Of a stretch of 64,000 bases of DNA, positions 23,992-32,989 are shown piece after piece. The position numbers and the translations under genes were made by a program. The first letter of the stretch is position 1. The number at the start of each line of letters is the position of its first letter. Origin of the DNA: Turicibacter sanguinis (GTDB taxonomy: Bacteria; Bacillota_I; Bacilli_A; MOL361; Turicibacteraceae); contig NZ_CP053187.1 of NCBI RefSeq assembly GCF_013046825.1, positions 2,266,001 to 2,330,000 of the forward strand, read 5' to 3'. A model generated the notes under the pieces. That model was not told the origin of the DNA. It was given only the letters and a program-made list of their open reading frames with translations, and did no database searches.

Positions 23992-25197
23992 ATGAAATCA
24001 TTTATAAGTTTAGAAGAGGCCTTAACCATTATGGATCAAAATATTCTGTCACTTCAAAGTGAAACTGTGGAGTTGCTTGAGAGTGTCGGTAGGATTTGTA
24101 GTCAATCGATTTTCTCAGGTATTAATAATCCACCGTTTGATAAGTCGGCCATGGATGGTTATGCAGTTCGAGTTGAAGACTTAAATGAAGTTCCTAAAAA
24201 ACTAGACATTATAACGACCGTCTTTGCAGGGACAAATAGTGAAGAAGAAGTTCGACCAGGGACCGCCATCAAAATCATGACGGGTGCAAAGATTCCTAAA
24301 GGTGCAAATGCCGTGGTGAAAGTTGAAGAGACAACGTGCGAGTCAAATCAGGTCACGATTTTGAAAAAAGCCACTCCTCAGCAATTTATCTGCCCAATAG
24401 GAGAAGATATTGAAATTGGGACGTTATTAGTCGAAGCAAAAAAAACATTAAATTATGCGGATATTGGGATTTTAGCGAGTGCAGGTATTCATGAGGTTCA
24501 AGTGTATAAAAAACCACGAGTGGCCTTTATTAGTACCGGAGATGAAGTCATGGATGTCAATCAACCGTTAAAAGAAGCTAAAATTTATAATAGTAATAAG
24601 TATGCACTCATCGCAAGATTAAAAGAAATGGGATATGACATCACCTATATCGACCATGAATTTGATTCAGAGATTGAAATTGCAAAGAAGTTAAAGCAAG
24701 CTGCAGAAGTTTCAGATTTAGTGATCACAACAGGTGGAGCGTCTGTTGGTGAGAAAGATTTAATTAAAGAAGCGATTGAGGCGCTAGGTGGAGAGAAGTT
24801 ATTTTGGAAAATTCTCATTAAACCTGGATCGGCCATGCTAGCGAGTCTTTATGAAGGAAAACCAATCATTAGTTTATCAGGAAATCCAACAGCAGCGCTC
24901 ACGACTTTTGAATTAATGGTCAAACCGACGCTTGAAAAATTGAGTGGACAGGTCAAAATAGAATTAAAAAGAGAACAAGCTATTTTACAATCTGATTTTA
25001 CGAAGTCTTCACCACAAAGACGTTTCGTTCGAGGATTTTTTGAAGCGACACAAGAAGGACAACGTGTGTTTGTGACACAAGTGAAAAGTGGGAATAGCAT
25101 TCTAAGTTCTGCCCTTCATTCTAATTGTTTAATAGAATTTGAAGCTAATCAAGAACCATTAAAAGCAGGATCGATTGTGACAATCATTAAATTATAA
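23992..25197 (+). CDS. moeA: Molybdopterin molybdenumtransferase MoeA
   Basis: 402 residues from ATG 23992, which has GAGGTG six bases upstream; the frame is open upstream but that part overlaps the leader terminator. MoeA domains I-IV are present: PPFDKSAMDGYAV (about 42-54), KIMTGAKIPKGANAVV, the MoCF-binding loop STGDEVMDVNQPL, TTGGASVGEKDLI and SGNPTAALTTFELMVKP. It inserts molybdate (or tungstate) into adenylylated molybdopterin. Followed after a few bases by mobA in the same transcript. Confidence 0.95.
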   Translation: MKSFISLEEALTIMDQNILSLQSETVELLESVGRICSQSIFSGINNPPFDKSAMDGYAVRVEDLNEVPKKLDIITTVFAGTNSEEEVRPGTAIKIMTGAKIPKGANAVVKVEETTCESNQVTILKKATPQQFICPIGEDIEIGTLLVEAKKTLNYADIGILASAGIHEVQVYKKPRVAFISTGDEVMDVNQPLKEAKIYNSNKYALIARLKEMGYDITYIDHEFDSEIEIAKKLKQAAEVSDLVITTGGASVGEKDLIKEAIEALGGEKLFWKILIKPGSAMLASLYEGKPIISLSGNPTAALTTFELMVKPTLEKLSGQVKIELKREQAILQSDFTKSSPQRRFVRGFFEATQEGQRVFVTQVKSGNSILSSALHSNCLIEFEANQEPLKAGSIVTIIKL

Positions 25198-25211
25198 AAG
25201 AGGTGGCAGCA

Positions 25212-25787
25212 TTGATTTCAAAAACACTAGCTATTTTAGCAGGTGGAAAAAGTAGCCGTATGAATTATCAGAATAAAGCGTTCATTGCATATAAAGAAAA
25301 GCAGTTTATCGAGCATATCATCGAGGCAGGGCGTGATTTTGAAGAGATGATCATTGTGACAAATCAACCAGAAGATTATCAAAAATATAACCTTAAGACA
25401 ATTTCCGACATTTTCCCGGGAAATGGTCCATTATCCGGCATTCATGTTGCCTTAAAGGCAGCAAAAAATGAAGAAGTGCTATGTATCGCATGTGATATGC
25501 CCCTGACAAGTCGAGAGGTGCTTTATTACTTAGGAGAATATGTAACGGATGCTGATGTTTTAGTACCGTTATGTGACGATAGACTTCAACCACTATGCGC
25601 CGTTTATCATAAGCGACTTCTTCCTAAGATGGAAAAATGTTTAAAGAATCAGGATTTTAAATTACAAAAATTTATTTTAAGTGCGAATTATGAAGTGCTT
25701 AAAGGATTAGAGAATCGTCAATTTGTCGGAAAAGATTTTTTTAATGTTAATACGCCAACGGATTTGTTAGAATTGGAGGAAATATAA
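25212..25787 (+). CDS. mobA: Molybdenum cofactor guanylyltransferase MobA
   Basis: About 191 residues. The nucleotide-binding start LAILAGGKSSRM is typical of MobA (normally followed by G; here N). IFPGNGPLSGIHVALKAAK and ACDMPLTS are the other conserved segments. It links GMP to molybdopterin to make the bis-MGD form used by DMSO-reductase-family enzymes. The TTG at 25212 is the likely start because AGAGGTGG lies at 25200-25206; GTG 25203 is inside that ribosome site. Its stop touches the ATG of mog. Confidence 0.92.
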   Translation: MISKTLAILAGGKSSRMNYQNKAFIAYKEKQFIEHIIEAGRDFEEMIIVTNQPEDYQKYNLKTISDIFPGNGPLSGIHVALKAAKNEEVLCIACDMPLTSREVLYYLGEYVTDADVLVPLCDDRLQPLCAVYHKRLLPKMEKCLKNQDFKLQKFILSANYEVLKGLENRQFVGKDFFNVNTPTDLLELEEI

Positions 25788-26279
25788 ATGTATACGGTTG
25801 GAATTATCACAAGTAGTGACAAAGGATATGCCGGAGAGCGTGAAGATAAAAGTGGAGCCGTCGTGAAAGAAATCGTTGAGGCAAATGGATTTGAAGTGGT
25901 GAAATATATTGTTTTACCAGATGATCAACAAATGCTAGAAGATGAATTTAAAAAGATGTGTGATGAATTAAAAGTTAACTTAGTGTTGAGTACAGGTGGG
26001 ACAGGATTTTCAAAGCGTGATATTACGCCAGAAGCAACGAAAGCAATCATTGAACGCGAGGCACCAGGAATTTGTGAAGCGATTCGTTACTTTAGCTTAC
26101 AAATTACTAAACGAGCGATGTTATCACGCGCTGTATCAGGAATTCGTAAGGATACATTAATTGTGAATCTACCAGGAAGTCCAAAAGCTTGTACGGAGGC
26201 GTTGGATTTTGTATTAGACGATATAAAGCATGGAATTGATATTTTACTTGGGGAGGCCAAAGAATGCGCAAGAAAATAA
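25788..26279 (+). CDS. mog: Molybdopterin adenylyltransferase Mog/MoaB
   Basis: 163 residues, a single MoCF domain with STGGTGFSKRDITPEAT (about 65-81) and the late VNLPGSPKAC motif. It adenylylates molybdopterin before MoeA inserts the metal. The ATG directly follows the mobA stop with TTGGAGGAAATATAA upstream as ribosome site. Its last 16 bases overlap the start of modA, so the genes are translationally linked. Confidence 0.93.
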   Translation: MYTVGIITSSDKGYAGEREDKSGAVVKEIVEANGFEVVKYIVLPDDQQMLEDEFKKMCDELKVNLVLSTGGTGFSKRDITPEATKAIIEREAPGICEAIRYFSLQITKRAMLSRAVSGIRKDTLIVNLPGSPKACTEALDFVLDDIKHGIDILLGEAKECARK

Positions 26280-27028
26280 TCTTATTAACCGTCTTATGTA
26301 TGGGAATGATTTTATCAGCGTGTGGGACGCAAAAAGAGGAAGTGACTGAACTTAATATCAGTGTAGCAGCGAGTTTAGTCAATCCGATTGATGAGATGAT
26401 TGAACTTTATACTAAAGATCACCCTGTTAAAATTAATGTAAATTCAGGGGGATCAGGAACACTTAAGAAACAAATTTCAGAAGGTGCAGATATCGGTTTA
26501 TTCTTCTCAGCGAATGAAAAATATGTGGTTGAGTTAATAGATGAAGGATTAGTAAAGCCTTCTAATAAATCAAACTTAATTTATAACACATTAGTCGTGA
26601 TTAAGAATAAAGAGGCACAGACACTTAATTCCTTATTAGACATTAAAGAAAATGGATCAATGCTAGCCATTGGTGAAGTAAGTACAGTTCCAGCAGGTGA
26701 ATACGCTAAAGAATCATTAACTAATCTTGGATTATGGGATGAGTTAGAATCTTCTTTAATTTATGGAAAAGATGTTACCGCTGTTAAAACCTATGTTGAA
26801 CGTGGAGAAGTTGATTATGGTATTGTTTATAAAACAGATGCAATGAATCTTGAAAATGGTGAAGTGATGATGACGCTGCCAACGGATTCTTATCAAGAAA
26901 TTGTCTATTCATTAGCATCGATTGAAGGTTATTCAAACGAAGCTGAATGTTTGAAGTTTATGGATTTTATTAAATCAGACACGGGAAAATCAATTTTGAA
27001 AAATTATGGTTTTGAAGTAAGTGAGTAA
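26264..27028 (+). CDS. modA: Molybdate ABC transporter substrate-binding lipoprotein ModA
   Basis: 254 residues with a lipoprotein signal ending in LSAC (Cys20), so it is tethered to the outer face of the membrane. The mature part begins with ELNISVAASLVNP and contains NSGGSGTLKKQISEGADIGLFFSA, the usual oxyanion-binding loops of ModA/WtpA-type proteins that bind molybdate or tungstate. GGGGAGG in the end of mog serves as its ribosome site. modB follows immediately. Confidence 0.93.
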   Translation: MRKKIILLTVLCMGMILSACGTQKEEVTELNISVAASLVNPIDEMIELYTKDHPVKINVNSGGSGTLKKQISEGADIGLFFSANEKYVVELIDEGLVKPSNKSNLIYNTLVVIKNKEAQTLNSLLDIKENGSMLAIGEVSTVPAGEYAKESLTNLGLWDELESSLIYGKDVTAVKTYVERGEVDYGIVYKTDAMNLENGEVMMTLPTDSYQEIVYSLASIEGYSNEAECLKFMDFIKSDTGKSILKNYGFEVSE

Positions 27029-27029
27029 A

Positions 27030-27692
27030 ATGATGGTTGTAGATGCTACCCTCATTTCAATAAAAGTTGTCTTAATTGCGGTTATCACCACGTTCATTCT
27101 TACCTTAATCGCGGTATGGGGAATTGGACTTAACAAACATAAGTCGATTCGTTCTCTTGATTTTATCTTTTTATTACCGCTATTTATTCCACCTTCGGCG
27201 ATTGGCTATTTAATTTTAATCATCCTCGGTAAGAATGGGTGGATTGGAAGGTTTTTAAATCAAAATTTCAATCTATCCATTATCTTTACACTCAGCGCTG
27301 CAGTGATTGCAGGAATAATGGTGTCGATTCCGATTATGTATCAGAGTATTAAATCGGCTATTACCTCAGTAGATGAAGATATTATCAATGCGGCAAGAGT
27401 TTTTGGGGCCAGTGAGTGGGTGATCTGGTTAAAAATTATTTTACCGCTTTCCATTAATGGGATTTTAAATGGTATTTTACTTTCCTTTGCGAGAGCTTTC
27501 GGTGAGTTTGGAGCCACCATTTTAGTGGCGGGGAATATTCCAGGAAAAACACAAACGTTACCGATGGCGATGTATTATGCCATTGAAAATAACAATACTG
27601 AAATGGCGACGCAAATATTATTGATTATTTTGATTGTTGCTATTTTCTTAATGAGTTTATATAAAACATTAATGATGCGTTTATCACATTAA
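27030..27692 (+). CDS. modB: Molybdate ABC transporter permease ModB
   Basis: 220 residues and five or six membrane helices. The EAA coupling loop INAARVFGASEWVIWLKIILP (about 120-140) is clear, and FGEFGATILVAGNIPGKTQTLP is a ModB-specific stretch. The start is ambiguous: ATG 27030 directly after the modA stop, or GTG 27021 overlapping it. No ATPase gene modC follows; the next gene is MoeA-like. The permease must therefore use an ATPase encoded elsewhere. Confidence 0.92.
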   Translation: MMVVDATLISIKVVLIAVITTFILTLIAVWGIGLNKHKSIRSLDFIFLLPLFIPPSAIGYLILIILGKNGWIGRFLNQNFNLSIIFTLSAAVIAGIMVSIPIMYQSIKSAITSVDEDIINAARVFGASEWVIWLKIILPLSINGILNGILLSFARAFGEFGATILVAGNIPGKTQTLPMAMYYAIENNNTEMATQILLIILIVAIFLMSLYKTLMMRLSH

Positions 27693-27716
27693 ACATCATA
27701 ATAAGGAGAATATCGT

Positions 27717-28733
27717 ATGAAAATGATTAAAGTTGAAGATGCGATTGGATCAATTCTAACACATGACGTCACACAAATCATCCCAGGTCAATTTAAAGGC
27801 CGTTTATTTAAAAAAGGGCATTTGATTCAAGAAGAGGATATTGAAAAATTACGTGCTATTGGGAAAGAACATATTTATGTTTGGGAAGTGAAAGAGGGCC
27901 AACTACATGAAAATGACGCGGCGATTCGGCTTTCTAATTTAGCTAAAGGCGATGGCATTAGGGCATCGGATGAAATCAAAGAAGGGAAAATCGACTTCTT
28001 TGCGGACTGCGACGGTGTTTTGAAAATTGATAAAGAAAAGTTAATGACCCTAAATTCCATTGGTGAAATGATGATGGCGACGATTCATACGAATACTCCA
28101 TTAAAAAAAGGAGAGAAGATTGGTGGAACACGTGTCATTCCATTGGTCATCGATGAAGAAAAAATTAAAGAAGCAGAAACCTTAATTACAGATAAGATTA
28201 TGTGGATGGAACCGTTTAAAGCAAAAAAATGTTTGTTGATTACAACAGGAAATGAAGTTTATAAAGGAACGATTAAAGATGCGTTTTTACCAGTTATCAA
28301 AAAGAAACTTGAATACTATGGAAGTACAGTGAGTCGTCAGGTCATTTTGCCCGATCAAAAAGAGTTAATTATTGAAGCCATCCAACAAGGACTTCAAGAG
28401 AACGTTGATTTAATTATTTGTACGGGGGGGATGTCAGTCGATCCTGATGATGTGACGCCGTCTGCTATTAAAGAAAGTGGAGGTCGACTTGTGACTTATG
28501 GATCACCTGTTTTACCAGGGGCGATGTTCTTACTCGCTTATCATGGAAAAACACCGGTACTTGGGGTGCCAAGTTGTGCGATGTATTCTAAGCGTACGGT
28601 TCTTGATTTGGTTTTACCTCGTATTTTAATTGATGAAGAATTAACAGCTGAGGATATTGCAGCCTATGGACATGGTGGATTATGTTTAGATTGTGGTGTT
28701 TGTACGTTCCCGCATTGTTCATTTGGAAAATAA
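27717..28733 (+). CDS. MoeA-like molybdopterin-binding protein with C-terminal Cys cluster
   Basis: 338 residues. The N-terminal 160 residues are a MoeA-N-like region, the middle (about 165-305) a MoCF domain with [12 protein letters not shown] and [18 protein letters not shown]. The C-terminus is [18 protein letters not shown], with four Cys that could hold an Fe-S cluster or metal. Such proteins occur in anaerobes near selenium- or molybdenum-dependent hydroxylases; a late metal-insertion or delivery role is inferred. AAGGAG precedes the ATG; it is 24 bases after modB. Confidence 0.85.
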   Translation: MKMIKVEDAIGSILTHDVTQIIPGQFKGRLFKKGHLIQEEDIEKLRAIGKEHIYVWEVKEGQLHENDAAIRLSNLAKGDGIRASDEIKEGKIDFFADCDGVLKIDKEKLMTLNSIGEMMMATIHTNTPLKKGEKIGGTRVIPLVIDEEKIKEAETLITDKIMWMEPFKAKKCLLITTGNEVYKGTIKDAFLPVIKKKLEYYGSTVSRQVILPDQKELIIEAIQQGLQENVDLIICTGGMSVDPDDVTPSAIKESGGRLVTYGSPVLPGAMFLLAYHGKTPVLGVPSCAMYSKRTVLDLVLPRILIDEELTAEDIAAYGHGGLCLDCGVCTFPHCSFGK

Positions 28734-28752
28734 TAAATTAGGAGACATTAAC

Positions 28753-29229
28753 ATGGAAAATAAATTAACGCATTTTGATCAAAATGGACGAGCTCAGATG
28801 GTGGATGTTTCAAATAAAGTTGAAACGGCACGTGTAGCCATTGCGGTTTCAAGTATTCGCATGAGTGAAGAAACGCTTCATTTAATTGAAGCAGGGAAAA
28901 TCGGAAAAGGTGATGTATTAGGTGTGGCACGTATTGCTGGAATCATGGCATGTAAGCAAACGTCTAACTTAATTCCCATGTGTCATCCGTTGATGATTTC
29001 AAGCTGTAATGTTGATTTTGAAGTCGATCGTGAAAACAGTAAGATTCATATAAAAGCAACGGTTAAAATCGTGGATAAAACAGGAGTTGAAATGGAAGCT
29101 TTAACCGCTGCTATGACTGCTGCTTTAACGATTTATGATATGTGTAAAGCCGTTGATAAACGAATGGTGATTGAAGAAACGCATTTGTTAAAGAAAACAG
29201 GAGGAAAAAGTGGCGAATTTAATTTTTAA
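28753..29229 (+). CDS. moaC: Cyclic pyranopterin monophosphate synthase MoaC
   Basis: 158 residues from ATG 28753, with TTAGGAGAC just before it; the frame is open upstream into the previous gene. MoaC landmarks are [25 protein letters not shown] (the active-site CHP), a [11 protein letters not shown] helix and [12 protein letters not shown] at the end. It converts the MoaA product to cyclic pyranopterin. moaA follows 20 bases later. Confidence 0.95.
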   Translation: MENKLTHFDQNGRAQMVDVSNKVETARVAIAVSSIRMSEETLHLIEAGKIGKGDVLGVARIAGIMACKQTSNLIPMCHPLMISSCNVDFEVDRENSKIHIKATVKIVDKTGVEMEALTAAMTAALTIYDMCKAVDKRMVIEETHLLKKTGGKSGEFNF

Positions 29230-29249
29230 ATACCACTTTAGCAGACGAC

Positions 29250-30221
29250 ATGAAAGATAGATTTAACAGAGAAATAGATTATTTAAGGCTATCCGTTACC
29301 GACCAATGTAATTTACGATGTGTTTATTGCATGGAAGATACCACTCAAGAATTTTTACCGAAATGTAGTAAGTTAAGCGATGATGAAATGATTCGCATTG
29401 TGACTGCCTGTGCCCGTCTTGGCATAAAAAAAGTTCGATTAACAGGTGGAGAACCTCTAGTCCGTCCTGGCATTGTTGAATTAATAAAGCGAATTCACGA
29501 TATCGATGGGATTGAAGAAATTTATCTCACAACGAATGGAACCGTATTATCTGATCAAGTGAAGACATTAGCTCATCACGGTCTTAAAGGGGTAAACATT
29601 AGTTTAGATTCATTAAAAGCTGATCGATTTCACCAAATCACACGTCGTGGGATTTTAGCCAATGTTTTAAAGTTTATTGATGAGTGTTTAGCTTATGGGT
29701 TAAAGGTAAAGTTAAATACAGTCCTTGTCGATGAGGTGAATCAAGATGAAATTTTAGATTTTGTAAGATTAACGCTAGAAAAACCAATTGATGTTCGTTT
29801 CATTGAACTCATGCCCATCGGAGTTGGAAAAGTGCATAAAGGTGTGACAAATGAAGAGGTGCTTCAAACAATTTGCTCTAGTTACTCAGATGTTGTGGAA
29901 GTTGGAAAAGCGGATAAAGGTGGACCGGCAACATATGTCTGTGTGAATCAAGGACCTGGAAAAGTCGGGTTTATTTCTGCTGTGAGTAATTGTTTCTGTG
30001 AATCATGTAATCGGATTCGCGTGAGTGCAGATGGTTTTTTGAAGCAATGCTTACATTTTAAATTTGGTGTGAGTTTAAAAGATTTAATAAGAGCAGGTAT
30101 CACTGATGAGGCATTGCAACACGTCATCTATGAACAAATTTATCACAAACCTGAAAAACATTTATTTAATCAAGAGAATATAGACGAAGAAGTTAAGTTT
30201 ATGAATCAAATTGGAGGGTAA
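29250..30221 (+). CDS. moaA: GTP 3',8-cyclase MoaA (radical SAM)
   Basis: 323 residues. The radical-SAM cluster motif CNLRCVYC has Cys20, Cys24 and Cys27; RLTGGEPLVRPG follows, and the second 4Fe-4S site is given by CFCESCNRIRVSADGFLKQC. The protein ends in GG, the C-terminal tail that MoaA needs for catalysis. With MoaC it makes the pterin core from GTP. No clear ribosome site precedes ATG 29250, suggesting coupling to moaC translation. The MOSC gene overlaps nothing but begins five bases later. Confidence 0.95.
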   Translation: MKDRFNREIDYLRLSVTDQCNLRCVYCMEDTTQEFLPKCSKLSDDEMIRIVTACARLGIKKVRLTGGEPLVRPGIVELIKRIHDIDGIEEIYLTTNGTVLSDQVKTLAHHGLKGVNISLDSLKADRFHQITRRGILANVLKFIDECLAYGLKVKLNTVLVDEVNQDEILDFVRLTLEKPIDVRFIELMPIGVGKVHKGVTNEEVLQTICSSYSDVVEVGKADKGGPATYVCVNQGPGKVGFISAVSNCFCESCNRIRVSADGFLKQCLHFKFGVSLKDLIRAGITDEALQHVIYEQIYHKPEKHLFNQENIDEEVKFMNQIGG

Positions 30222-30225
30222 CAAC

Positions 30226-30660
30226 GTGAATCAAGTCATGGCAATTTGTATGAGTGAAAAAAAAGGAACGGCCAAACAAATGGTACAAGAGGCAACACTA
30301 ATTGAAAATTTCGGAATTAAAGGAGATGCTCATGCTGGAAAATGGCATCGTCAAGTCAGTTTATTAGCACTTGAAAAAATTGAAGATTTCAATTTAAAAG
30401 GAGCTAATGTTGATTTTGGAGCGTTTGGTGAAAATTTAGTCGTATCGGGGATCAAACTAAATGAACTACCGGTTGGACAAAAGATTCAAGTGGGGGAAAC
30501 CTTACTTGAAGTCACACAAATTGGAAAAGAGTGTCATACACGTTGTGCGATTTACTACCGCGTAGGTCAATGTATCATGCCGAAAAATGGAATTTTCACA
30601 CGAGTTTTAAAAGGTGGAAACATCAAAGTCGGGGATAGCGTCGTTTTAATTGAAGAATAA
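30226..30660 (+). CDS. MOSC-domain protein
   Basis: 144 residues from GTG 30226, which has TTGGAGGG upstream inside the end of moaA. The MOSC core shows GIKGDAHAGKWHRQVSLLA, FGENLVVSGI and GKECHTRCAIY with a Cys that would bind sulfur. MOSC proteins handle sulfur for molybdenum cofactor; short stand-alone members in anaerobes are usually attached to MoaB/Mog-type loci, as here. Last gene of the cofactor transcript, followed by a strong terminator. Confidence 0.9.
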   Translation: MNQVMAICMSEKKGTAKQMVQEATLIENFGIKGDAHAGKWHRQVSLLALEKIEDFNLKGANVDFGAFGENLVVSGIKLNELPVGQKIQVGETLLEVTQIGKECHTRCAIYYRVGQCIMPKNGIFTRVLKGGNIKVGDSVVLIEE

Positions 30661-30664
30661 GACC

Positions 30665-30700
30665 AAAAAAGATGAAAGGATATTCCTTTCATCTTTTTTT
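30665..30700 (+). terminator. Terminator of the molybdenum-cofactor operon
   Basis: AAAAAAGATGAAAGGA / TCCTTTCATCTTTTTT, four-base loop. Confidence 0.92.
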
Positions 30701-30799
30701 ACAAAAGGTTGATGCTGTATTGATTTAGAAATGGTTAAAGAGGGTTACATCGAAAGAAAATAGGTTAAGGGTGAATCGTTTATAAAAAAAATAAAACGC

Positions 30800-30828
30800 T
30801 TTACAAACATCGGGGGAAAACGTAAAAT
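30800..30828 (+). promoter_or_regulatory. Promoter of the phosphotransferase gene
   Basis: TTTACA (30800-30805), 17-base spacer, TAAAAT (30823-30828). Confidence 0.65.
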
Positions 30829-30881
30829 AGAAGTTTGTTTAGATTAGTTTTCAAGGAACTCCAGATGAGGAGGATATAAAA

Positions 30882-31787
30882 ATGGAATCTGTTTTGAAAT
30901 CAATTGCGGTTTGTCAATCTGCTAAAATCGTGAAGAAGGTTGAAGCAGGATGGTCAAGTGATGTAAAGTATTATGTACTAGACGCTCATAACCGTGAATA
31001 TATGTTAAGGTTATCAGATATTTCACAGGATCAATCAAAGCGGATAGAGTTTGAACGAATTCAAAACTTCAATACTTTAGACTTTGAGATGTCACGAGCT
31101 GTTGAATTTGGGACGTGTAATCCAGGAAGCATGGTTTATATGTTATTAACTTGGGTTGTCGGAGAGTCACTTGAGTCATCACTAAAAGTGTTGAGTGAGC
31201 AGAAGCAATATGAATTAGGAATAAAGGCCGGAAAAATTTTAAAGGCTATTCATGATTTGCCGACAATAGAAGTGGTGGATGTGTTAGCGAAAAAAGAAAA
31301 GATGCTTGAAAAATTGGCTCGTTATGAACGTTGTGGGTATCGTGTTGAGCAAGATGATAAAATTATCAACTATATTAAATCGCACTTAGATGACTTAAAT
31401 GATTTGAAGGTGGTCATGAATCATGGAGATTATCATGTTGGGAATTTGATTTTAACTTCAGATTTTGAAGTAGGAGTCATTGATTTCAATCGAATGCAAG
31501 TGAGTGATTACGTAGAGGATTTTTATAAAGTGCAATCATTTAATGTTGAGGTCAGTATCCCGTTTTCAATCGGTCAAATTCATGGCTATTTTCAAGGGAA
31601 TCCAAGTGAAGAATTTTGGAAAGTCTTAGCGTTATATAATGCGTATGCAGCGCTTAATTCTATTACTTGGGCTACTAAGTTTGGCCAAGAAGCAATTGAG
31701 GGCATGATTCGTCGCTGTAGACAAACAATGAAAGATTATGATTCTTTTACTCAAGTGGTACCACGTTGGTATGTCACGCTTGAGTAA
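30882..31787 (+). CDS. Aminoglycoside-phosphotransferase-family kinase
   Basis: 301 residues with the APH/choline-kinase fold. The catalytic loop is VMNHGDYHVGNLI (H-G-D-x-H-x-x-N, about 184-195), followed by VGVIDFNRMQVSDYVEDF, where the DF supplies the magnesium Asp. LLTWVVGESLE is the hinge. Members phosphorylate antibiotics, homoserine, fructosamine or other small molecules; the substrate cannot be inferred here. Single gene with its own promoter, AGGAGG before the ATG and a terminator after it. Confidence 0.85.
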   Translation: MESVLKSIAVCQSAKIVKKVEAGWSSDVKYYVLDAHNREYMLRLSDISQDQSKRIEFERIQNFNTLDFEMSRAVEFGTCNPGSMVYMLLTWVVGESLESSLKVLSEQKQYELGIKAGKILKAIHDLPTIEVVDVLAKKEKMLEKLARYERCGYRVEQDDKIINYIKSHLDDLNDLKVVMNHGDYHVGNLILTSDFEVGVIDFNRMQVSDYVEDFYKVQSFNVEVSIPFSIGQIHGYFQGNPSEEFWKVLALYNAYAALNSITWATKFGQEAIEGMIRRCRQTMKDYDSFTQVVPRWYVTLE

Positions 31788-31791
31788 CAAT

Positions 31792-31826
31792 AAAAACACC
31801 CCATCGGTAAGAGATGGGGTGTTTTT
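31792..31826 (+). terminator. Terminator
   Basis: AAAAACACCCCATC / GATGGGGTGTTTTT, seven-base loop. Confidence 0.93.
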
Positions 31827-31968
31827 GATGACGAAAGAAAATAAAAGAAAAAATTTAATAAGTGTTTATCACTAGCGGCGTCTAAACACCTATTGGAGAG
31901 AGTTTATCCACAAAGGATAAGCTTAATTTACCCGATTCCCCGTTAAAATATGCAACATCAGCTGATTT

Positions 31969-32886
31969 TTATGAAGCTTCATACATCACTTCATGATCAT
32001 AAAGTTGTAAATTATACTGCCGAATTAATTCGCCAAGTCGTTTCGCATAGACGCGATTTCCAAGTTCATCTTCTGCTGTACTATAGCCAGCATCTTGCAA
32101 AGCCTTGGCTTGAAGTCGATACGTTTTTGCCTCAAAAACGCCAGCTTGTTGATAACGAGCATTATTGACTAAAAAGGCAGCATGATCATCAATTGATTGT
32201 TGCCAGTTTTCATACTGGCGAAAGGTTCCAATTACCATTTGATCAGCATATTCAAGTGTTTCAAAGCTCATACTCGGACCATCCCAACGTGAGTCTGCCT
32301 TAATCCCAAATAAATTATGTGTCGCTACCGCCAAATCAGATGTTCCCCAGTTAGATTCTAAGATAGCTTGGGCAATCGTGATAGAAGGTAAAATGCCCGT
32401 TTCATAATAATTTGCCTCTGCTGGTTGGACGAGTTGGGCAATAAATTGTGCCTCTTTAGCGCTTGGTTCTAGCTTTGAGGAAACATAACCGACGTATTTT
32501 AAATCGTCTAAATATTGATAAGCACGCGTCTTTTCATCATCTGAAAAGTCAGAATCTGCTACCACTTCATCAAAACTTTTCACATGGGTATCCGTCATAA
32601 ATTCTTGGGCCGTGTAGGTTAAGACCTCATCACTAATTTGGTGCATCTCATTATTTTGTTCCACACCAATGAAAGCGATTATCTCTTTCCAATTTAATTG
32701 ATTAAAATCACCACCTAATTCATCGACTTTATTGACCAGATACGTTAAATCAAGGGCTGAAACATCCAAATGAGCCATCCGTTCCTGTTCTTTTTTAAGT
32801 TCATATTTTGTTTCGATATCTTTAAATCCTCTAATCAACACGACCATAAAGCCAATGAGGAAGAGGAAGATCCATCTTTTTTTCAT
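31969..32886 (-). CDS. Secreted GH73 glucosaminidase (peptidoglycan hydrolase)
   Basis: 305 residues. An N-terminal membrane segment (about 4-22, WIFLFLIGFMVVLI) is followed by a linker domain of about 120 residues, then the glucosaminidase domain from about 150: ILPSITIAQAILESNWGTSD (catalytic Glu in ILESNWG) and HNLFGIKADSRWDG. The enzyme cleaves GlcNAc-MurNAc bonds during growth or separation and is held at the membrane by the uncleaved helix. It is transcribed alone on the minus strand; 31827-31968 shows no other gene. Confidence 0.9.
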   Translation of the reverse strand: MKKRWIFLFLIGFMVVLIRGFKDIETKYELKKEQERMAHLDVSALDLTYLVNKVDELGGDFNQLNWKEIIAFIGVEQNNEMHQISDEVLTYTAQEFMTDTHVKSFDEVVADSDFSDDEKTRAYQYLDDLKYVGYVSSKLEPSAKEAQFIAQLVQPAEANYYETGILPSITIAQAILESNWGTSDLAVATHNLFGIKADSRWDGPSMSFETLEYADQMVIGTFRQYENWQQSIDDHAAFLVNNARYQQAGVFEAKTYRLQAKALQDAGYSTAEDELGNRVYAKRLGELIRQYNLQLYDHEVMYEAS

Positions 32887-32989
32887 GTGTCGTCACCTAC
32901 TCTCATCTAGATACGTTGAATTTTAGCAAGTTTAACAAACTTTCGCAATGTTATTTAAAGATTCACACAGAAATACCGCATTTATGAGG

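Noticed and set aside
23260-30660. Selenium-related system because of the MoeA-like Cys protein
   Set aside because: No selA, selB, selD, tRNA-Sec-like sequence or SECIS-type TGA was visible; the proteins are all ordinary molybdenum-cofactor enzymes.
31830-31968. tRNA-like or small RNA signal in the spacer (GTGTTTA/TAAACAC)
   Set aside because: The seven-base stem has a large loop, no T tail and no promoter; not enough to call.
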